This document shows, piece after piece, positions 10,694-23,558 of a DNA stretch of 64,000 nt (the first letter of the stretch is position 1; each line of letters starts with the position of its first letter). The stretch covers positions 434,001 to 498,000 of the forward strand of contig CAWUHX010000150.1 in assembly GCA_963922205.1 (NCBI GenBank), written 5' to 3'. Source of the stretch: Romanomermis culicivorax. Lineage: Eukaryota > Nematoda > Enoplea > Mermithida > Mermithidae. The notes beneath the pieces are model-generated. The model ran no database searches and had not been told where the DNA came from. It saw only the letters and a list, made by a program, of their open reading frames with translations. Position numbers and translations under genes: made by a program.

Positions 10694-11800
10694 TGTGACG
10701 ATCCCTTCAGTGGCCCAACCTAAAAAGCCTACGTAGCCAAGTTGGCTTATAAAAAGACGTTTATTCGATATATGCTTTATGTACATGTTATTGTCATTAG
10801 CTACGTTCAAATAAGAATCTTACGACTTGTGTTTGTGTCAGTGCGCGCGAAAAACATGTTGCATGATGCTGTCACATTAGACGAATTGGTGGAGCCATGT
10901 GACAGGTGAAAAGTGGCCAATCACATTGATGGGGAACCCATGCCATATTGATAGAAAAAATACGGCCATGTCACTGTGAATGACATGCTGTGACCCCTTT
11001 GGGTGGCTCACTGCCTTTCATCTCGGAAACCTGACCCCACTAGTACTGGCTGTAGGAAGGCCTATAGGGTACTCTGGCGCTGTCTTGGGGGTGCTGCTGT
11101 AGAGTAATGGACAACGCCGCCAGGTCAGGGGTGGCAATCCCTGGTCCCATTCAGTATGAAAGATAGACAAGGTCATTCTAGGAATGACCTGATTTGGGGA
11201 CCCGATTGTAAACCAAAATCCCCTCTTTAGTCCTAACCCGAGGGGAACAAGAGCCCTGTTAACTGAGGGAAACTCAAGGGACAACTGACTTAAGAAAGGG
11301 CTCCCCAAAATACACCCTCAATAATAGTAATCCCCTGAGAAGACTTACCTCCTGCTTCTCAAAATATGATTCAATGAGGGGCGATGGGTCCCTGCTTTGG
11401 GGTTACGGTCGGCAAACGAGAGGAGTGGTCCACTCTGTTCTGCGGCTAGTGAAGGCGGGAGGTCGGGGCGACTCTCTTTCGATTCGGCGTATGCGTATGG
11501 ATGGGGAACCTGGCACAGGGTAGGTGACAGGTGTTTATGCAAATTCAGAGACGGATGCAAGGGGAATCAAATATTCAAATTTCTTAGTAATAAGTAAGGC
11601 GGCGGACGCAAGCTGAAGACAAAGTCGGATGTAAGCACTGAACCCAGAGAATGAGCGAAAAACTAACAAAACAGGCCCTTTTAAGGACCTCATGGGCATA
11701 CAGTATGGCCTGTGCCGAGCTTATGACGCCCGTGCTAACTTCTGCAGAGGAAAACGGTGCAGAAGATGCCTATGGCCACATAGACATTTTCCAGTTCTAA
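10694..11800 (-). repeat. GC-rich island, possibly an old minus-strand LTR
   Basis: Composition rises sharply above the flanks, most strongly at 10976-11560. The left edge TGTGACGATCCC is the kind of end seen in the minus-strand LTRs at 16092 (TGTAACGCCC) and 27356 (TGTAACGACC), so this could be the terminus of a related but distant LTR. The right end could not be placed. Short frames on both strands (up to 96 codons) show no motif I recognise. Confidence 0.35.
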
Positions 11801-12309
11801 TACGTGTAGCATTGGGAATGAGTTTCATTCCCATGCTAAACATATGAACGTCTTTAATGAAAACTTCTTAACTAGTCGTTTTGCATCGCAAAAACATTGC
11901 TAGTTTTACTGATAAGAGGTGCGCGTGATGCCCCAATTATGGCCATTAGCTCATAAAGCTCCTTTGGCAGAAGTTTTGATTAAATGGTCGCACTGCATGG
12001 AGTTTTGATTAAATGGTCCCAGCCTACATGGAAAAACAAAAACAACAAAATACAACAAAAATGACACACAGAAATGCATGTAAAACATAATGAACGAAAC
12101 AAAATAAAAGTAAGTAACTGTCAAATAAAAAGTGGTGGAAAACATAAAATATCAGCATGATGGAAATCACGTGATGTTTGGGGAAAATTGATCGGCATGT
12201 GACAATGCATTGCCAGACCTCAACAGCAAGTACTGCCATAAGCAATAAGCATGTATGCAAGAAGCTCAACATTAAGCAAGTTGACGACTTGGGAATCAAA
12301 TCATTTTCC

Positions 12310-13230
12310 AAGTAGTTAAATTTATTTGTTTTTTGTTTTTTAATTTCTTTAAATTTTTCTTCTTTTCCAAATATTAAAATTTTTTTGTTTGTTTAATTTT
12401 CTTTCTTCATTTTTCTGATTTTTCCAAGTCTTAAAAGTTGTTTTTGCTTATTGTTTTTTATTTTTTTCTGAATATTTGAAATTTTTTTGTTTTTCAAGTT
12501 TTTTATATTTTTTATTTTTTTCTATTTTTTCTAACTATTCAATTTTTTTAGTTTTTTGTTATTCAATTTTTTTAATTTTTGATGCGATTTCGATTTTGCA
12601 TTCTGAAAATCAAGTTCTAATCTTAAAGTTGTCTCAGGATCAAAGTTCGATTTTTTATTGAATTATAATTTTTGACTGAGAATAAAATTTTGATCTTCAA
12701 GCTGAATTTGAGAATCAAATTTTGGTTTTAAAACAATTTTCAGGCTCAATTTTCAATTTTTGAAAAATTTTAATTTGATTTTCAGGATCAAATTTTGATT
12801 TTCAGAATAAATTTTGTGATCAAATTTTAATTTTTGATTTTAAGATTTAAAATTGTGATCTGATCCTCAAATTCTTTGCAAAAAACTCTTTAAAAAATCC
12901 ACATTATTAAAGTAATATTTTTAATTGGGTTTTTTTCAGTTTTTCAAATTTGGAATTTTCAGAATCAAATTTTGTGTTTAAAAATCAAAGTTCGAATTTC
13001 AATGTGATTTTCAAATAAACTTTTGATTCTTAATTGATTTTTTGGCTCAAATTTTGATTTTCAATGTGACTATGAGAATCAGATTTTGTTTTTCATTGTG
13101 ACTTTCAGTATCAAAACTTTGATTTTTAAAATCAAATTTTGAATTTTTGAAATCAAATTTTGAATTTTTGAAATCAAATTTTGAATTCTTATCTTATCCT
13201 CAAACTTTGTCAAAATCTACATTATTTTTA
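12310..13230. repeat. Low-complexity AT-rich block
   Basis: 12310-12560 is T-rich (TTTTTTGTTTTTTAATTT type). 12600-13200 is a degenerate repeat of AATCAAATTTTGATTTTC in both orientations, with a clean 23-bp-period stretch near 13140-13190. No gene. Confidence 0.75.
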
Positions 13231-13684
13231 TGGAAATTTGAAAAAAACATCAATACAAAATTACAAGAGAAATATTATTTTTTTGAGAGACCCTGTCGCG
13301 TTTTTCGTGTATATAAAGCGAGAAAAATGCACAAAAAACAAAGACTGAAAAAAGCGAGAAAAATACAACAACTGAAAAAGAAAGATCACATGGAAAAATG
13401 AAGCTACAGTAAACTGCAGAAATACAGTGAAAATCTACAGTACACTGCAAAAAACAGTATGAAGCTACAGTAAACTTCAAAAAATAGAGTAAACATCCTG
13501 CTTCCACAGAAGCTACAGTAAATTTGGAAGACAGTATGATGCTACAGTAAACAGGAAAAATACAGTAAGCATCCTGCTTTCTACAAATTTGTGATTTTTT
13601 TCTTCGGCCCAAATTTCGTATTGACAAAATTGCAAAAATGAAAATGGTTCTATTTTTGCATCATTTTTGTCAATGTGCAATAAT

Positions 13685-13830
13685 CGCCTTAAACGCCATA
13701 AAAGCCTTAAACGCCATAAAAGCCTTAAACACCATAAAGGCCTTAAACGCCATAAAGGCCTCAAACGCCATGTACGCCCTAAGCACCATGAAAACCTTAA
13801 ACGCCATAAAGGCCCTAAACGCTATATCAT
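13685..13830. repeat. 18-bp tandem array, about 8 units
   Basis: Unit GCCTTAAACGCCATAAAA with point variants. The 18-bp period keeps one frame open on each strand (repeating N-A-I-K-A-L on plus), but no start context or flanking coding sequence supports a protein. Confidence 0.85.
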
Positions 13831-15590
13831 AGAAAGAATTGTATAATATGTTTTCAATGACGGAGGCTTTCTCCGTTGGGCCCTTTCAGTTTCGACCAAC
13901 AATGTTAGATAAACACGTTCATTCTTGAAAAAGCACCAACAGATTTGTAGACACCAAAGTAGTGCTGTAGACAGATGCCAATACAGAAGCTATAGTACTG
14001 TAGATTTCAAATACCTAGGGCTTTAGATTTTAAAGTTCAGGGTTTCAAACTCTTTAAATTGAGAAGGATAACTACAGATTTTGAATCACCCACAACCTAT
14101 TGTAAGTAACATATGTTAACGTAGGTTTAAAAAACATAGCATACTGTAGCCATACCCCTCGCAGGAACGCCCATCCGTGCAATTTTCTCAAGAATTAGCA
14201 TGAACAAACAGGAACTCAGAAGAGACTACAGTATCTGATAAGGTCAAATATATAAATTCGATGCACGGCTTAGAAAGCGAGAAATATTCGCAGCTGGGTC
14301 CAAAATCTTTTGAGCTTAGTCCTCAACTTCCACCTATTTCATTTGCACTTGAGGTGGTCTCATTCGAAAAGCACAAGGAGAGAAATCTGTCATCGATCGT
14401 ATGAAATAGTCAGAAATTATAACTGGAACCGAAAATCAGGAATCCGCTGCTGGAAAGAAAACCTGACAATAAAATTTATGTAAGCATCACGAATTCAATT
14501 GGGAGTACAGAATAAAAACCCTCTCAGTAATGAAACGTATTCCTTATAACCGCACACTGGGAGCAGAATAATGCAACTATTCACAAGGCTGCTGACCGAG
14601 AAAGAATAATTTGACTCACATGATGTTCCAGAAACGGTGAAAAACCATATTATTGCAAAGGAGAAAAGTGCGAAACAATTTCATACAAGTATCTGGTTTC
14701 TATATTTTGGCAAAATTTGCAATGTTCGGCACAGCTGCTCGCGGAGAAGTGTATGCATAAAATAAAATAAAACGTCTAGTCGATAGCAAAGTCATTTGGA
14801 ACAAAAGCTGCAGGGTTTCAAGAGTACGTTTTCTGCCATGGTTATATGATGCAGAACAGAAGCTGGGTCGACGGTAACTGTCTTGACACAGTTCTTTTCG
14901 ACAATTATATGCATCCCACTGTAACCGCTGTTTGCCGCGCTCGTCACTTCTTTGTTCATTTTTCTGGCCGCATCGTATTACTGTACAACTCAAGCCATGT
15001 CTTATCTGGTTTAGAATTTGACACGAACACATTTATATTGTGAATTATTTAGTCCTAGCCTACGTATTTCGGGCCCTAAAAGGCGCTTCCTGGAAATTTC
15101 ATTAAATAAAATTACAGCAAAAACCCTCACTCGAAAAATTTTCTGGTGCACAGCCTAAATTTGGGCAGAAAAGGTACAACGTTTTAAGGGTTTAAGTTTT
15201 TGAAGGGCAATCAGAATCTTATGATATCTTCCTCGTAAAAAATGGGTAAACTAAAAATTCTGAGTAGTATTGAAGTTTTGCGACTACACAAAAAACGAAA
15301 TATCGAAAATTGTGAAAGTTCAACGCGCGAAAGCTCAAAATGCAGCCTATGAGTTGATGATCACGGTTGCTGTAGGGCTAGCCAAAAAAAATAATCAAGG
15401 TACAGTGAGCTTTCAATCTTCTGGGTTTTAGCCCTCTCGACTGTTAAGGAAGCAATCGAGGTGATTGGTGGATCGCCATGTGAACACGTTTTTAAAAATC
15501 GCCCACATGGGGCCATATACACCGTTTTTCGGTACACTGTGCGTGCTCAGTTTCGTAGCGTAAAGCCTTTTTCAGAAGTAAAAAATTATA
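13831..15590. other. No recognised gene
   Basis: Overlapping 110- and 65-codon frames on opposite strands at 14700-15043 lack recognisable motifs or exon boundaries. Otherwise ordinary intergenic sequence. Confidence 0.45.
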
Positions 15591-16016
15591 TAGTCCGTTT
15601 TTTTAGATGCTTGTAGCGCAAAATTGCTGAAAGTAAGTACGCATGCAAAATTTCGTGCCGAGATAATATCGTTGTTGACTGTATGTTAGGAATCGATTAA
15701 CCAGCTGCGGTAAACTGTTAATAAACTCTTAAATAAGCTCGATAAATCTTTTAACAATAATGTCCAAAAAGATTTTCACACGGTTGAAAAAATATTCGCT
15801 CTGCACAGAGAAAGCTGAGCAAATGGCCAGCGCTGCCGTGCTATGCACAGGATTTTGAGATTCCAACTTTCCAAAGCACACCAATTGTATCGTGATCTTA
15901 ACTCTCAATTTGTTCTCATTAAATGAGAACCATGTTCAAAAAATTTTTTCTCATTTCCAACTTTTTTCCTCACAAATAGCTTTTTTTCGGTTACAAGCAT
16001 TTAAAAAAACAGACTA
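15591..16016. mobile_element. TA-flanked MITE, long subfamily (426 bp)
   Basis: Left end TAGTCCGTTTTTTTAGATGC pairs with right end AAAAAAACAGACTA, with TA on both sides. Ends match the 245-bp family at 20590, 26826 and 39025, but the interior differs, so this is a second subfamily sharing termini. No transposase is present. Confidence 0.7.
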
Positions 16017-16091
16017 TAGGATTTTTGTCGGCGACAGTCGACGACTGCACTTCTGAATTGGGCTTAAGGAACTGCAATGTGTGGTGTTTAC

Positions 16092-16870
16092 TGTAACGCC
16101 CGATTTCTATGATACTTTTACTTGTCCAGTTCAAATGGTCCACGAGACCCTTGGGGCGATAACACGACAAAATACTACGACAATAACAACAATTTAATTA
16201 GAAATAACAACATCACCGACAGCTTTATGCTTAGCATTGACGAAAACAAACATCCTGATTTTACGCGAATATACGAGTCAAGCTTTTACACACGAATATG
16301 AGGAAATACAAAAACTCCCCAATTTCACTATGCTTCTTTTTTTATACTGCTTCTTTAGACCACCCTTACCTCATGGGAGGTCTGCTTCCATTTTGCTTTT
16401 CTAACCAATCATTGCTTTGCTTTACATGCTTCTGGGTACTTGCTTTAATTTATGCTTAACTTCCACGCCTACATGCTTTAATTTACCGTATGCTTAGCCA
16501 CGCCTACATGCTTGTGTTCCACTTGAGTCTTGCATCTGGGTCGGGGTTTTTGCATTTTCTTACATGGCAGGTGTTTTTTACGACTCTGGGAGGGGGATAC
16601 TGTATTTCACGGGAATGTGCATCTTCGATTGACTTGAGTAGGTTGTAGGACCAGGTGCGGATGTGTGAAATTATTATGCAAGGATTCCTAATTGGGTTAC
16701 CAATGGATTTTCGTGTGGGAATACTTAAAAACAAAGTACTTACACAATACTTGAGAAAAATGTACAGGCCATCAACAAGTCGAAAAACCGGACATACTCA
16801 AGGAAATACATCACAAATAAAATTATATACAGTAATCCGATATACATGTTGTACACTATGAGTTTTACTC
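16092..16870 (-). mobile_element. Old minus-strand solo LTR related to the gypsy-type family
   Basis: Starts TGTAACGCCC (reverse complement of an LTR end). Along its length it keeps recognisable blocks of the 27356-28261 LTR: the GGTCTGCTTCC region, GCAGGTGTTTTTTACGA, GGTTGTAGGACCAGGTGC, AATTGGGTTACC and AAAGTACTTACAC. It is heavily diverged with insertions and the distal end is approximate. Confidence 0.65.
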
Positions 16871-17039
16871 TAATGTGTTATCACCTATCTTACATTACTT
16901 ATCTCATGAACCACCATAAAAAAGCGGATTACATTGAAGACTTGACATTTCAGCGCTAAATGAGAAATGTACACACATAAAATCATGAGAAACAAAGTCT
17001 CATACATCGACTGTCAGACCCTGCAATGCTGAGAACTTA

Positions 17040-17600
17040 AAATGGTCTACGCCCTAAACAGCGAAATTCATAATACTATTCTCAAACTTGTGAAACCTAA
17101 AACAGAGTTAGTCAAAACAGCAAAACTCTGAAACTGTCTTTTTCCCTCAAAACAGTGTGCCCAACAATGATTCTTAAAACGGAATTTTAAAAAATAGTCT
17201 GTTCCTATTCTAATCGATTTTATAAGTAACATCGATTCTGTAGGAGTCCATGGACCTATACCGCAACTGCAGCACAAAAACATATGAAACTTAGATGGCC
17301 AAATGCAACTAAAAATAGACTATCTCAACTAGCAAAACGATTTTACTATACCTAAATTGCATATTTATTATGAAAATCATGTGTGCGTTTACTCTAATGC
17401 ATAGAACTTCTTACTATCCACTGTATTGAGATTCGCTCTTTTGAGAATCGCTGTTTTGAAAATCGCTGTATTGAGATTGCGCTGTATTGAGAAACTCTGT
17501 TTTGAGTCTCGCTATTTTGAGTTTCGCTGTTTCGCTGCATTGGGGACAGGCCGCTATTTTGACGTACACTTTTTTAAATTTTGCTGTTCTGAGAATCGTG
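17040..17600. repeat. Degenerate short-period repeats (CTGTTTTGAGAATCG type)
   Basis: 17424-17540 is a 15-16-bp-period array of CTGTATTGAGATTCG variants. 17043-17280 contains partly complementary words (CAAAACAGCAAAACTCTGAA), suggesting the two halves could pair. Boundaries unclear. Confidence 0.5.
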
Positions 17601-17893
17601 TTTAGGAGACACACAACTGAAATGCTTGTAGAAAACGAATGCCGAAAGCATGCACTGTTTATAAATTTTCAATTTTCAATGATTTTCTAAAAAACAGACT
17701 ACAGCTTGACTGACTCAGGTCAAATTTTTGGACGGATAGTTTTTTATATTCCGTTTATTTACACAATATGCTACATAAACACACAAAGCATATAATAAAA
17801 CGAAAAATTATCAGGTTTACGATTGAAGTTGTAGGTATCAGACGTCGGATCTGCCTGCAAACGTTGGAAGGGCACAAAATAAATGGGACGACG

Positions 17894-18547
17894 TCACACA
17901 ACGAAATCGTCCTTTTGGGCGACTATTCTGATGGATGGTACGATTTGATCCTCGCCTTCTGTTTGTCCGATTTTCTTTCGACGATCCATTGCTTGACGTC
18001 GACCCAAATCAAGCATGAGCTGATGGATTTGATCTAAAAGTGAAGTATATTTATAATTTTATGCAGGTTTATCCACAGAGAAATACTCATGAATGCATAG
18101 TTTTTGAGAAGGCCAATGTCATAATGAATGCAGATAAACAACAACATAACATAATAACATTATAAGATGAATAACAATAGCAGACAGATAAATGTGCTAA
18201 ATCGGTTAATAAAAAAACATCAGAGGAAGACCAAAGACATTCTGTAAAAATAAATTCTGACGCTTACTGATGAATTTATCCACCCCTTTATCTTTATTGC
18301 AGCACATTTTCGCATGATAAGCCATTTCTAATTTTGGAACAACGTGCATATGATTCGACTGGCAAATGGTTAGTTCGCAAACATTTTGCTTAAAGAATCC
18401 CAATATTTACAATAGAATTGTTCCTCGAAGAGCTATACTCACAGTTCTGCAAAATCTCAAATGCAAGTCGAAGGTCATGGCGTCGTCAAAAATGAGGCCG
18501 CAGTTTCGATATGGACAAGTGAAAATATTTTCCATTTGGTCCACCAT
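17894..18547 (-). CDS. GTSF1-like double zinc-finger protein, copy A (intact)
   Basis: Three minus-strand exons: 18443-18547 (35 codons), 18268-18388 (40 codons plus 1 nt) and 17894-18033 (46 codons, TGA). The phases match throughout (0, then 1), giving 121 residues. Introns are 54 bp (GTGAGT...TTTAAG) and 234 bp (GTAAGC...CTTTTAG). Residues 11-33 form C-x4-C-x12-H-x3-C. In exon 2 a canonical CHHC finger, C-x5-H-x9-H-x3-C, runs from CQSNHMH to YHAKMC. Exon 3 is basic then acidic and ends FVV. Short proteins with CHHC-type fingers near the N-terminus are typical of GTSF1/Asterix, which supports Argonaute or RdRP-based transposon silencing. Here the first finger departs from the family's C-x5-H pattern and uses Cys instead. 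A second ATG lies four codons downstream. TRM13- or U11-48K-type proteins are less likely because those are much larger. Confidence 0.72.
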
Positions 18548-19614
18548 ATAGGCAGCTAGAGCGTGACAAAGAAGCTAATTCTAATTGTGATATAATTTGC
18601 AAGATAATAACTGTTAATTTCTGAAATGGCCAAAACAATTACAATTCCAGATAGCATTCATATGGATTATTAGGGTGCGAAACAGGTTTTCAATACTGAT
18701 AAGATTTTCATGGATTGTAGAGAAAATACACCGCTCTGGTAGAATAAAACAAGAATGAAACAGATGGACGTATTTTTATGGTAGTTCCTAATATCATATG
18801 CAGATCGGCAAATATGGGACGATAATTTCGTTTTCCGTGCAGAAATTGTAGAAAACGGGAAGACTGCAGAGGCCATGCTGTAGAACTCTGAAAGGTGTGC
18901 TGCCCATCGAATGAAAATTGACAAGCTCTCTTTATTCATAGTAGAATTGAATGGGGCATAAAATATAATGCCGAAAAATACGGAATGAGTCTTTGGATGA
19001 ATCTGTATAGCATTAAAGCATTTGTTCGGAACAAATCAATCATCTCCGAAGGTTATATTCGCCTATCGAATCGAATAGATGGGCTGAAGTTTTGAACAAG
19101 CTTATTCACGCCATGCGCGTTTTCCAGTTCTACAACATATCTTTCACTTTTAATTTTACACGAACTTATAAAAAAAATACAAGTGGTTGAAAAAGAGTAG
19201 GATTGATTCAAAGATTTGTCTTGGATTGAATTTGAGCGAATCTATACACTGATACTCAAATTGAAAAAAATGAGCAGAGCTCTCTCTCACCTTGTTAATT
19301 CGAATCATTTTCACATTTCAAAAGAAAAACTACACTGGCTCGTGACGAAATACTTCAGACGGAAACTTTCATAGTCATGCATGTTGTAAAAACGCAATGA
19401 AATAAAAATAGCTGAGTAATAAAATCAAAGTAAAAATTTCCGTAAAAAAAAATTTACAGGGAAAATATATTTTGATTCATGAAATCCAGGGTTGTTTAGA
19501 AAGACGCAAATGTCGAAATTGTGTCGACCTGATTTATCTAAATCTGCCGCACATTGAAAACATTGTTATTTTGAAAATTTCACTCGGTCTGATTCTATGG
19601 ATTCTTTTGATTGG
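18548..19614. other. No recognised gene; includes the duplicated upstream region of GTSF-like copy A
   Basis: 18548-18730 resembles the upstream region of copy B. Beyond that the sequence is AT-rich without supported frames. Confidence 0.45.
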
Positions 19615-20942
19615 GTAGCACATCCGCTACCTACTGCACATCCGCTACCTAGTGCACATCCGCTACCTACTGCACATCCGCTACCTAGTGCACATCCACT
19701 ACCGTAGTCACATCCGCTACTAGACAGCAAAAATGTGAAAAAGGTTTTGCTATTATTTTCATAAGGGTTTTCCGAAGACAAAAGAATAAAAGAAAATGGA
19801 ATACGGTAGGCGTTCTGCGAGGTAAAAAATATTTTGTTTGCCACTTTTGTGGAACCCCAAGAATGGTTTAAAAACGTAATACTACAGATAGTCTACCTAA
19901 AGATAAGTCACTAATGAGTACAGGTAAGTAATAAATCATAAAAATGACCACGCAACCACATTCTAATGAGTGAAAAGTTTTTATTTACATAACAAAGTGA
20001 CCACACAAGCACCTCGAGTGACAGAACGATCAGCCTAGACGGACGTTTTTCATTCTTTACCTGTACCAATCCGAGTGATGAAAATAACGTTTTCGTTTTG
20101 TTTTTTAATTTTTTTCAGACTTTTTTGACTTTTTAAAAATTATTTTCAAATATTTTATAATTTTGAGTTCAAAATTTAAAAAAAAAACTATTGTTGAATA
20201 TACCTCCAGAGTAGACCGAGGACTGATTATTTTCAGCAAACGTGGATCCATGGCAATTGTGCCATTTCTATCTAAAATTATTGGGATAACCCTGGGCCAC
20301 GAACAACAAATCACTGCATCTCATCGAGGTTCATGACACGCGTTTGGCAGAACACATTTCTTGCATTTACTTCTGAAAATACGGGGCAAATTAAAAATTT
20401 TGACACGCATCGGTTGTAAACGCATATTTCCGAATTTTTAACAGTCACATTTAACATTTAATTCCCAATTTAATAAATTAATAATGAAAATTTTAATTTT
20501 CACGGTGCATGCACCATCTAATTGGTAAAAAAATTAAATGGGCCAAATAATTTGTAAATGCATACTGTATATTAACGAAATCCTGCCTATAGTCCGTTTT
20601 TCTTGAAATGCTTCTAAATAATAAAAGTAGAAAGCAAGTAGTATTTCAGATTTTCACGATTTTCTAATGAACAATATACGATATAGGTCTGAAAATTTCT
20701 GAGCATACTAATCTCACCTTTAACAATTTTTCGAGAGAAAAATTTTACGGTAAAAACTCTGTGTAAACTATTTTGACGGCAGTACTGACTTGTGTCACTT
20801 TTCTATTTGGAAGCATTTAATAAAAAACAGACTATAGGTTATTCAACACAAAAAGTAAAAGTCACGTGTACCTGCGGATGTGTACTGGGTAGCGGATCTG
20901 ACTACGGTAGCGGATGTGCACTAGGTAGCGGATCTGGCACCG
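19615..20942. mobile_element. Foldback element with 18-bp tandem-repeat arms
   Basis: Left arm 19615-19721 is six copies of CACATCCGCTACCTACTG-type units. Right arm 20869-20942 carries the reverse complement (GTAGCGGATGTGCACTAG). The arms face each other across about 1.15 kb, the arrangement of foldback transposons with repeat-built inverted termini. A TA-MITE (20590-20834) is inserted next to the right arm. The frame over the left arm encodes GSGCALGSGCAVG-like repeats; I regard it as incidental. Confidence 0.6.
20590..20834 (-). mobile_element. TA-flanked MITE, 245 bp
   Basis: Ends TAGTCCGTTTTTCTTGAAATGC and its complement ending AAAAACAGACTA, TA on both sides. Reverse-oriented relative to 26826 and 39025 and exactly the same length. 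Confidence 0.8.
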
Positions 20943-23558
20943 ACCCGAGAAGTCATGACGCCAGGACCTTCTAAAGACTTCTATACTCCATTCATTTTGC
21001 ATTAATAGATGTACAAGTGACCTAGAAATACAGTTGCAGTAATTGTCAGAATTTTTGAATAAAATTAAAGTAATCCGCATTGTGAAAAAATTCTCAATTA
21101 GGGTCAACGAGCCTTTCGTAATTTTCAAAAAAAGTTGCGTTGTGTTGCGGCCTCGCTGTATCAGTCATTTAGAAATATATAGATTATAGAGGTTACTACA
21201 AAGATTCAGTCAATATCCAAATGGGGTACTACAAAAAACAGACAGAAAATGACAGTAACCAATGTCAATATTGGTAAATCCCAGCAATGGTTTTGTAAGT
21301 TACGTAAATGTGCAAAAACACACTGCCATGCGTGATAATACGGTGAAAAAGCGGTCCAGGTGAAGTCGTTTGGGCGCATCCACCTTGATGTCGCCGCCTC
21401 ATCGCGGCCATCTCAACGCCAGATCGTTTTGGTGCGGGACTGTTTCGGAGCAAAGTTATTTTTGACTTAAAACAGTTCGGCGCTGTCGTAACAGTCATTT
21501 TCATTTTTATCATTTCTCGTTTTGAAAATTGGGTGTGTTGCCCAATCCTCATCACTACAATAATACAAATAACAGCTGTTTGACAGGTATCTTTTGATAT
21601 TTCGGGAGTTATCAATCAGTGACATTGAACTTCTCAAAGTTTTGTAGATGATTCTTCAAAGAATTACAATCTAATGAAACGCAAATGCAGACAAAGCCTC
21701 AATTTATCATAATTTGTTTCCTGAGTAAGAATCAGACATTAAAATTTATGATCAAAATATATGTTCATTCGAATGTTCGTTTTTAATGATTTTATTTTTC
21801 TTCTGTTCATTCGTTCAGCTTTTCTATCTTATTTTTTTTGTCTCCTGCCCATATTTTATTCCACTTCTTTTGTTTCTGTTCTGTCCTCAACGGTATTTTA
21901 TAATTGCGTCATTTCTTCATCCGCCTAATTTTTGTTTTTGTTAAACAAAGAACTTTCTGTTTTGAATGTGTCTTTTTATCTTATGTTCATGTTTTTCGTT
22001 CACAGAATGCTTTCACCACAGAATTCTGTATTCCAAATTAAGGTCTTTTTGCGGTAGTAAATTTTCAGTCTTATGTACTTTTTTTTGAAGAATTTTAAGA
22101 AAAAACGATGATTGATCTAATCGAGTTGAAAAAATCATGACATTTGAGCCGATAACGCTCAATTGTCCATGCCCCAAAATACCTGCACCCAAACGGCGCG
22201 GCCAAAACGTCCCATCTGGTGAAAAAAGTCCTGGAGTTGGAATTTTCTTCTAGAACGACACGTCATAGAGCTGCAAATTTGCCAGCCAATTCAAATAACT
22301 AACAATTTTTGTGTGAGAAAGTAACAGAAACTGTTGGCAATTTTTGAAACAATTTTACTAAACTTGCATTCGGTTGTTGTAACCAGAATTTTGAATCAAA
22401 TTAATATTAAAAGAAACACAAATTGCACAGCTCAACTCGAAAACATTTGCGCCCAACTTATTAATGCAGAAACGTCCAGTTCATGAACACAATTGCAGGC
22501 ACCTCACGATTCCCTTATTTATTTGGTGATTAGTCTAGAACAATTATAATATTCGAGTCTCGGAACCTAAAAAAAATCGCAGGGCGCGAACTGTTTGGTA
22601 CTGTACCTCGAATATTTCTGTATCGTATATTCAAATCTCTAATATCCAATAACGATAACGAGAAACGGAGAAAAATCAAAGTGCAAAAGTAAAATAATTA
22701 CCATTAACCTGGCGCACACGATCTTTTAAGTTTCTCTTATCAGATTTGACTTGTTTACTCAAAAGGTTCTTTACTCCTATTTGGGAATGTTTAGGTCGCT
22801 ACACGAGACTAAATATGTTTTTATCGGGTTATTAGTTGTTGGCTATCAGCGTCTAGCTAGACGAAGTTCGCTCAGTACTTATCAATAGGGACGGGGCTTT
22901 TCAAATTTAGCTACCTTCTCAAAATATTCAAATAATACCAATAAATAAGATGTGTCAATATGGTTTCTCGTACATATTAAAGGTTCTCAAATAGAAAATG
23001 CAATTAATAGGAATACATGAAAAACTTGGAGGACGCCCATTTCCCAAAATTTGACAGTTGGAAAAACGAGAACTATACAAATTGGAATTTGAAATTCCAA
23101 GTACGCAAAAATTGGTCCCTGGATGTGGCCTTAACATCTCTCACGCCAGTGTGCAATTCCTTCAAGTTGCTCAGAATGGTGAAGCGGATGGTCGACTGTA
23201 CCCAAAAATTCGTATGATACTTCAGAAAAATCTTGAAGGGGTTATTCAGTCTGTATCGTGGAAACAAATCACGGTGTATAAATGGGGTCAAACATCACAA
23301 GCAACATGCATTGTAGTCTTTTCTGTAAATAAGAATTTGCAGGGTTACCTGAGCGCGCTCACAAATTCTCAGCTATATATGAAACGTGGTTTAACGGTCT
23401 ATGTCTCGGTTCTATGAATTTTGATCCGATTTGCACCATAATTATGTCACTGATTTATCAATTTCTTCTCCTGAACTTAAGTTGTGCGACTCCTAATTGT
23501 TGCTAATTATGATACGGAACGCACTGATTTTTCATCATTAACTTATGTTTATTTAAAG
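20943..23558. other. No recognised gene
   Basis: Contains a slightly GC-richer patch at 21330-21480 and overlapping frames at 22955-23417 (up to 119 codons). Neither shows a conserved motif or convincing splice structure, so both are left unassigned. Confidence 0.4.

Noticed and set aside
13138..13401. Short lysine-rich plus-strand frame
   Set aside because: Derives from the AATCAAATTTTGA low-complexity repeat and an AAA-rich tract.
19566..19844. GSGCAVGSGCALG-repeat cysteine/glycine protein
   Set aside because: Encoded by the 18-bp foldback arm, whose mirror copy gives an unrelated frame; no independent support.
22955..23417. Overlapping plus-strand frames (66 and 119 codons), one with a copia-Gag-like NYTNWNLKFQV and one with an FSVNKNLQGYL stretch
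   Set aside because: Similarity is a few residues only, the frames overlap out of phase and there is no flanking element structure.
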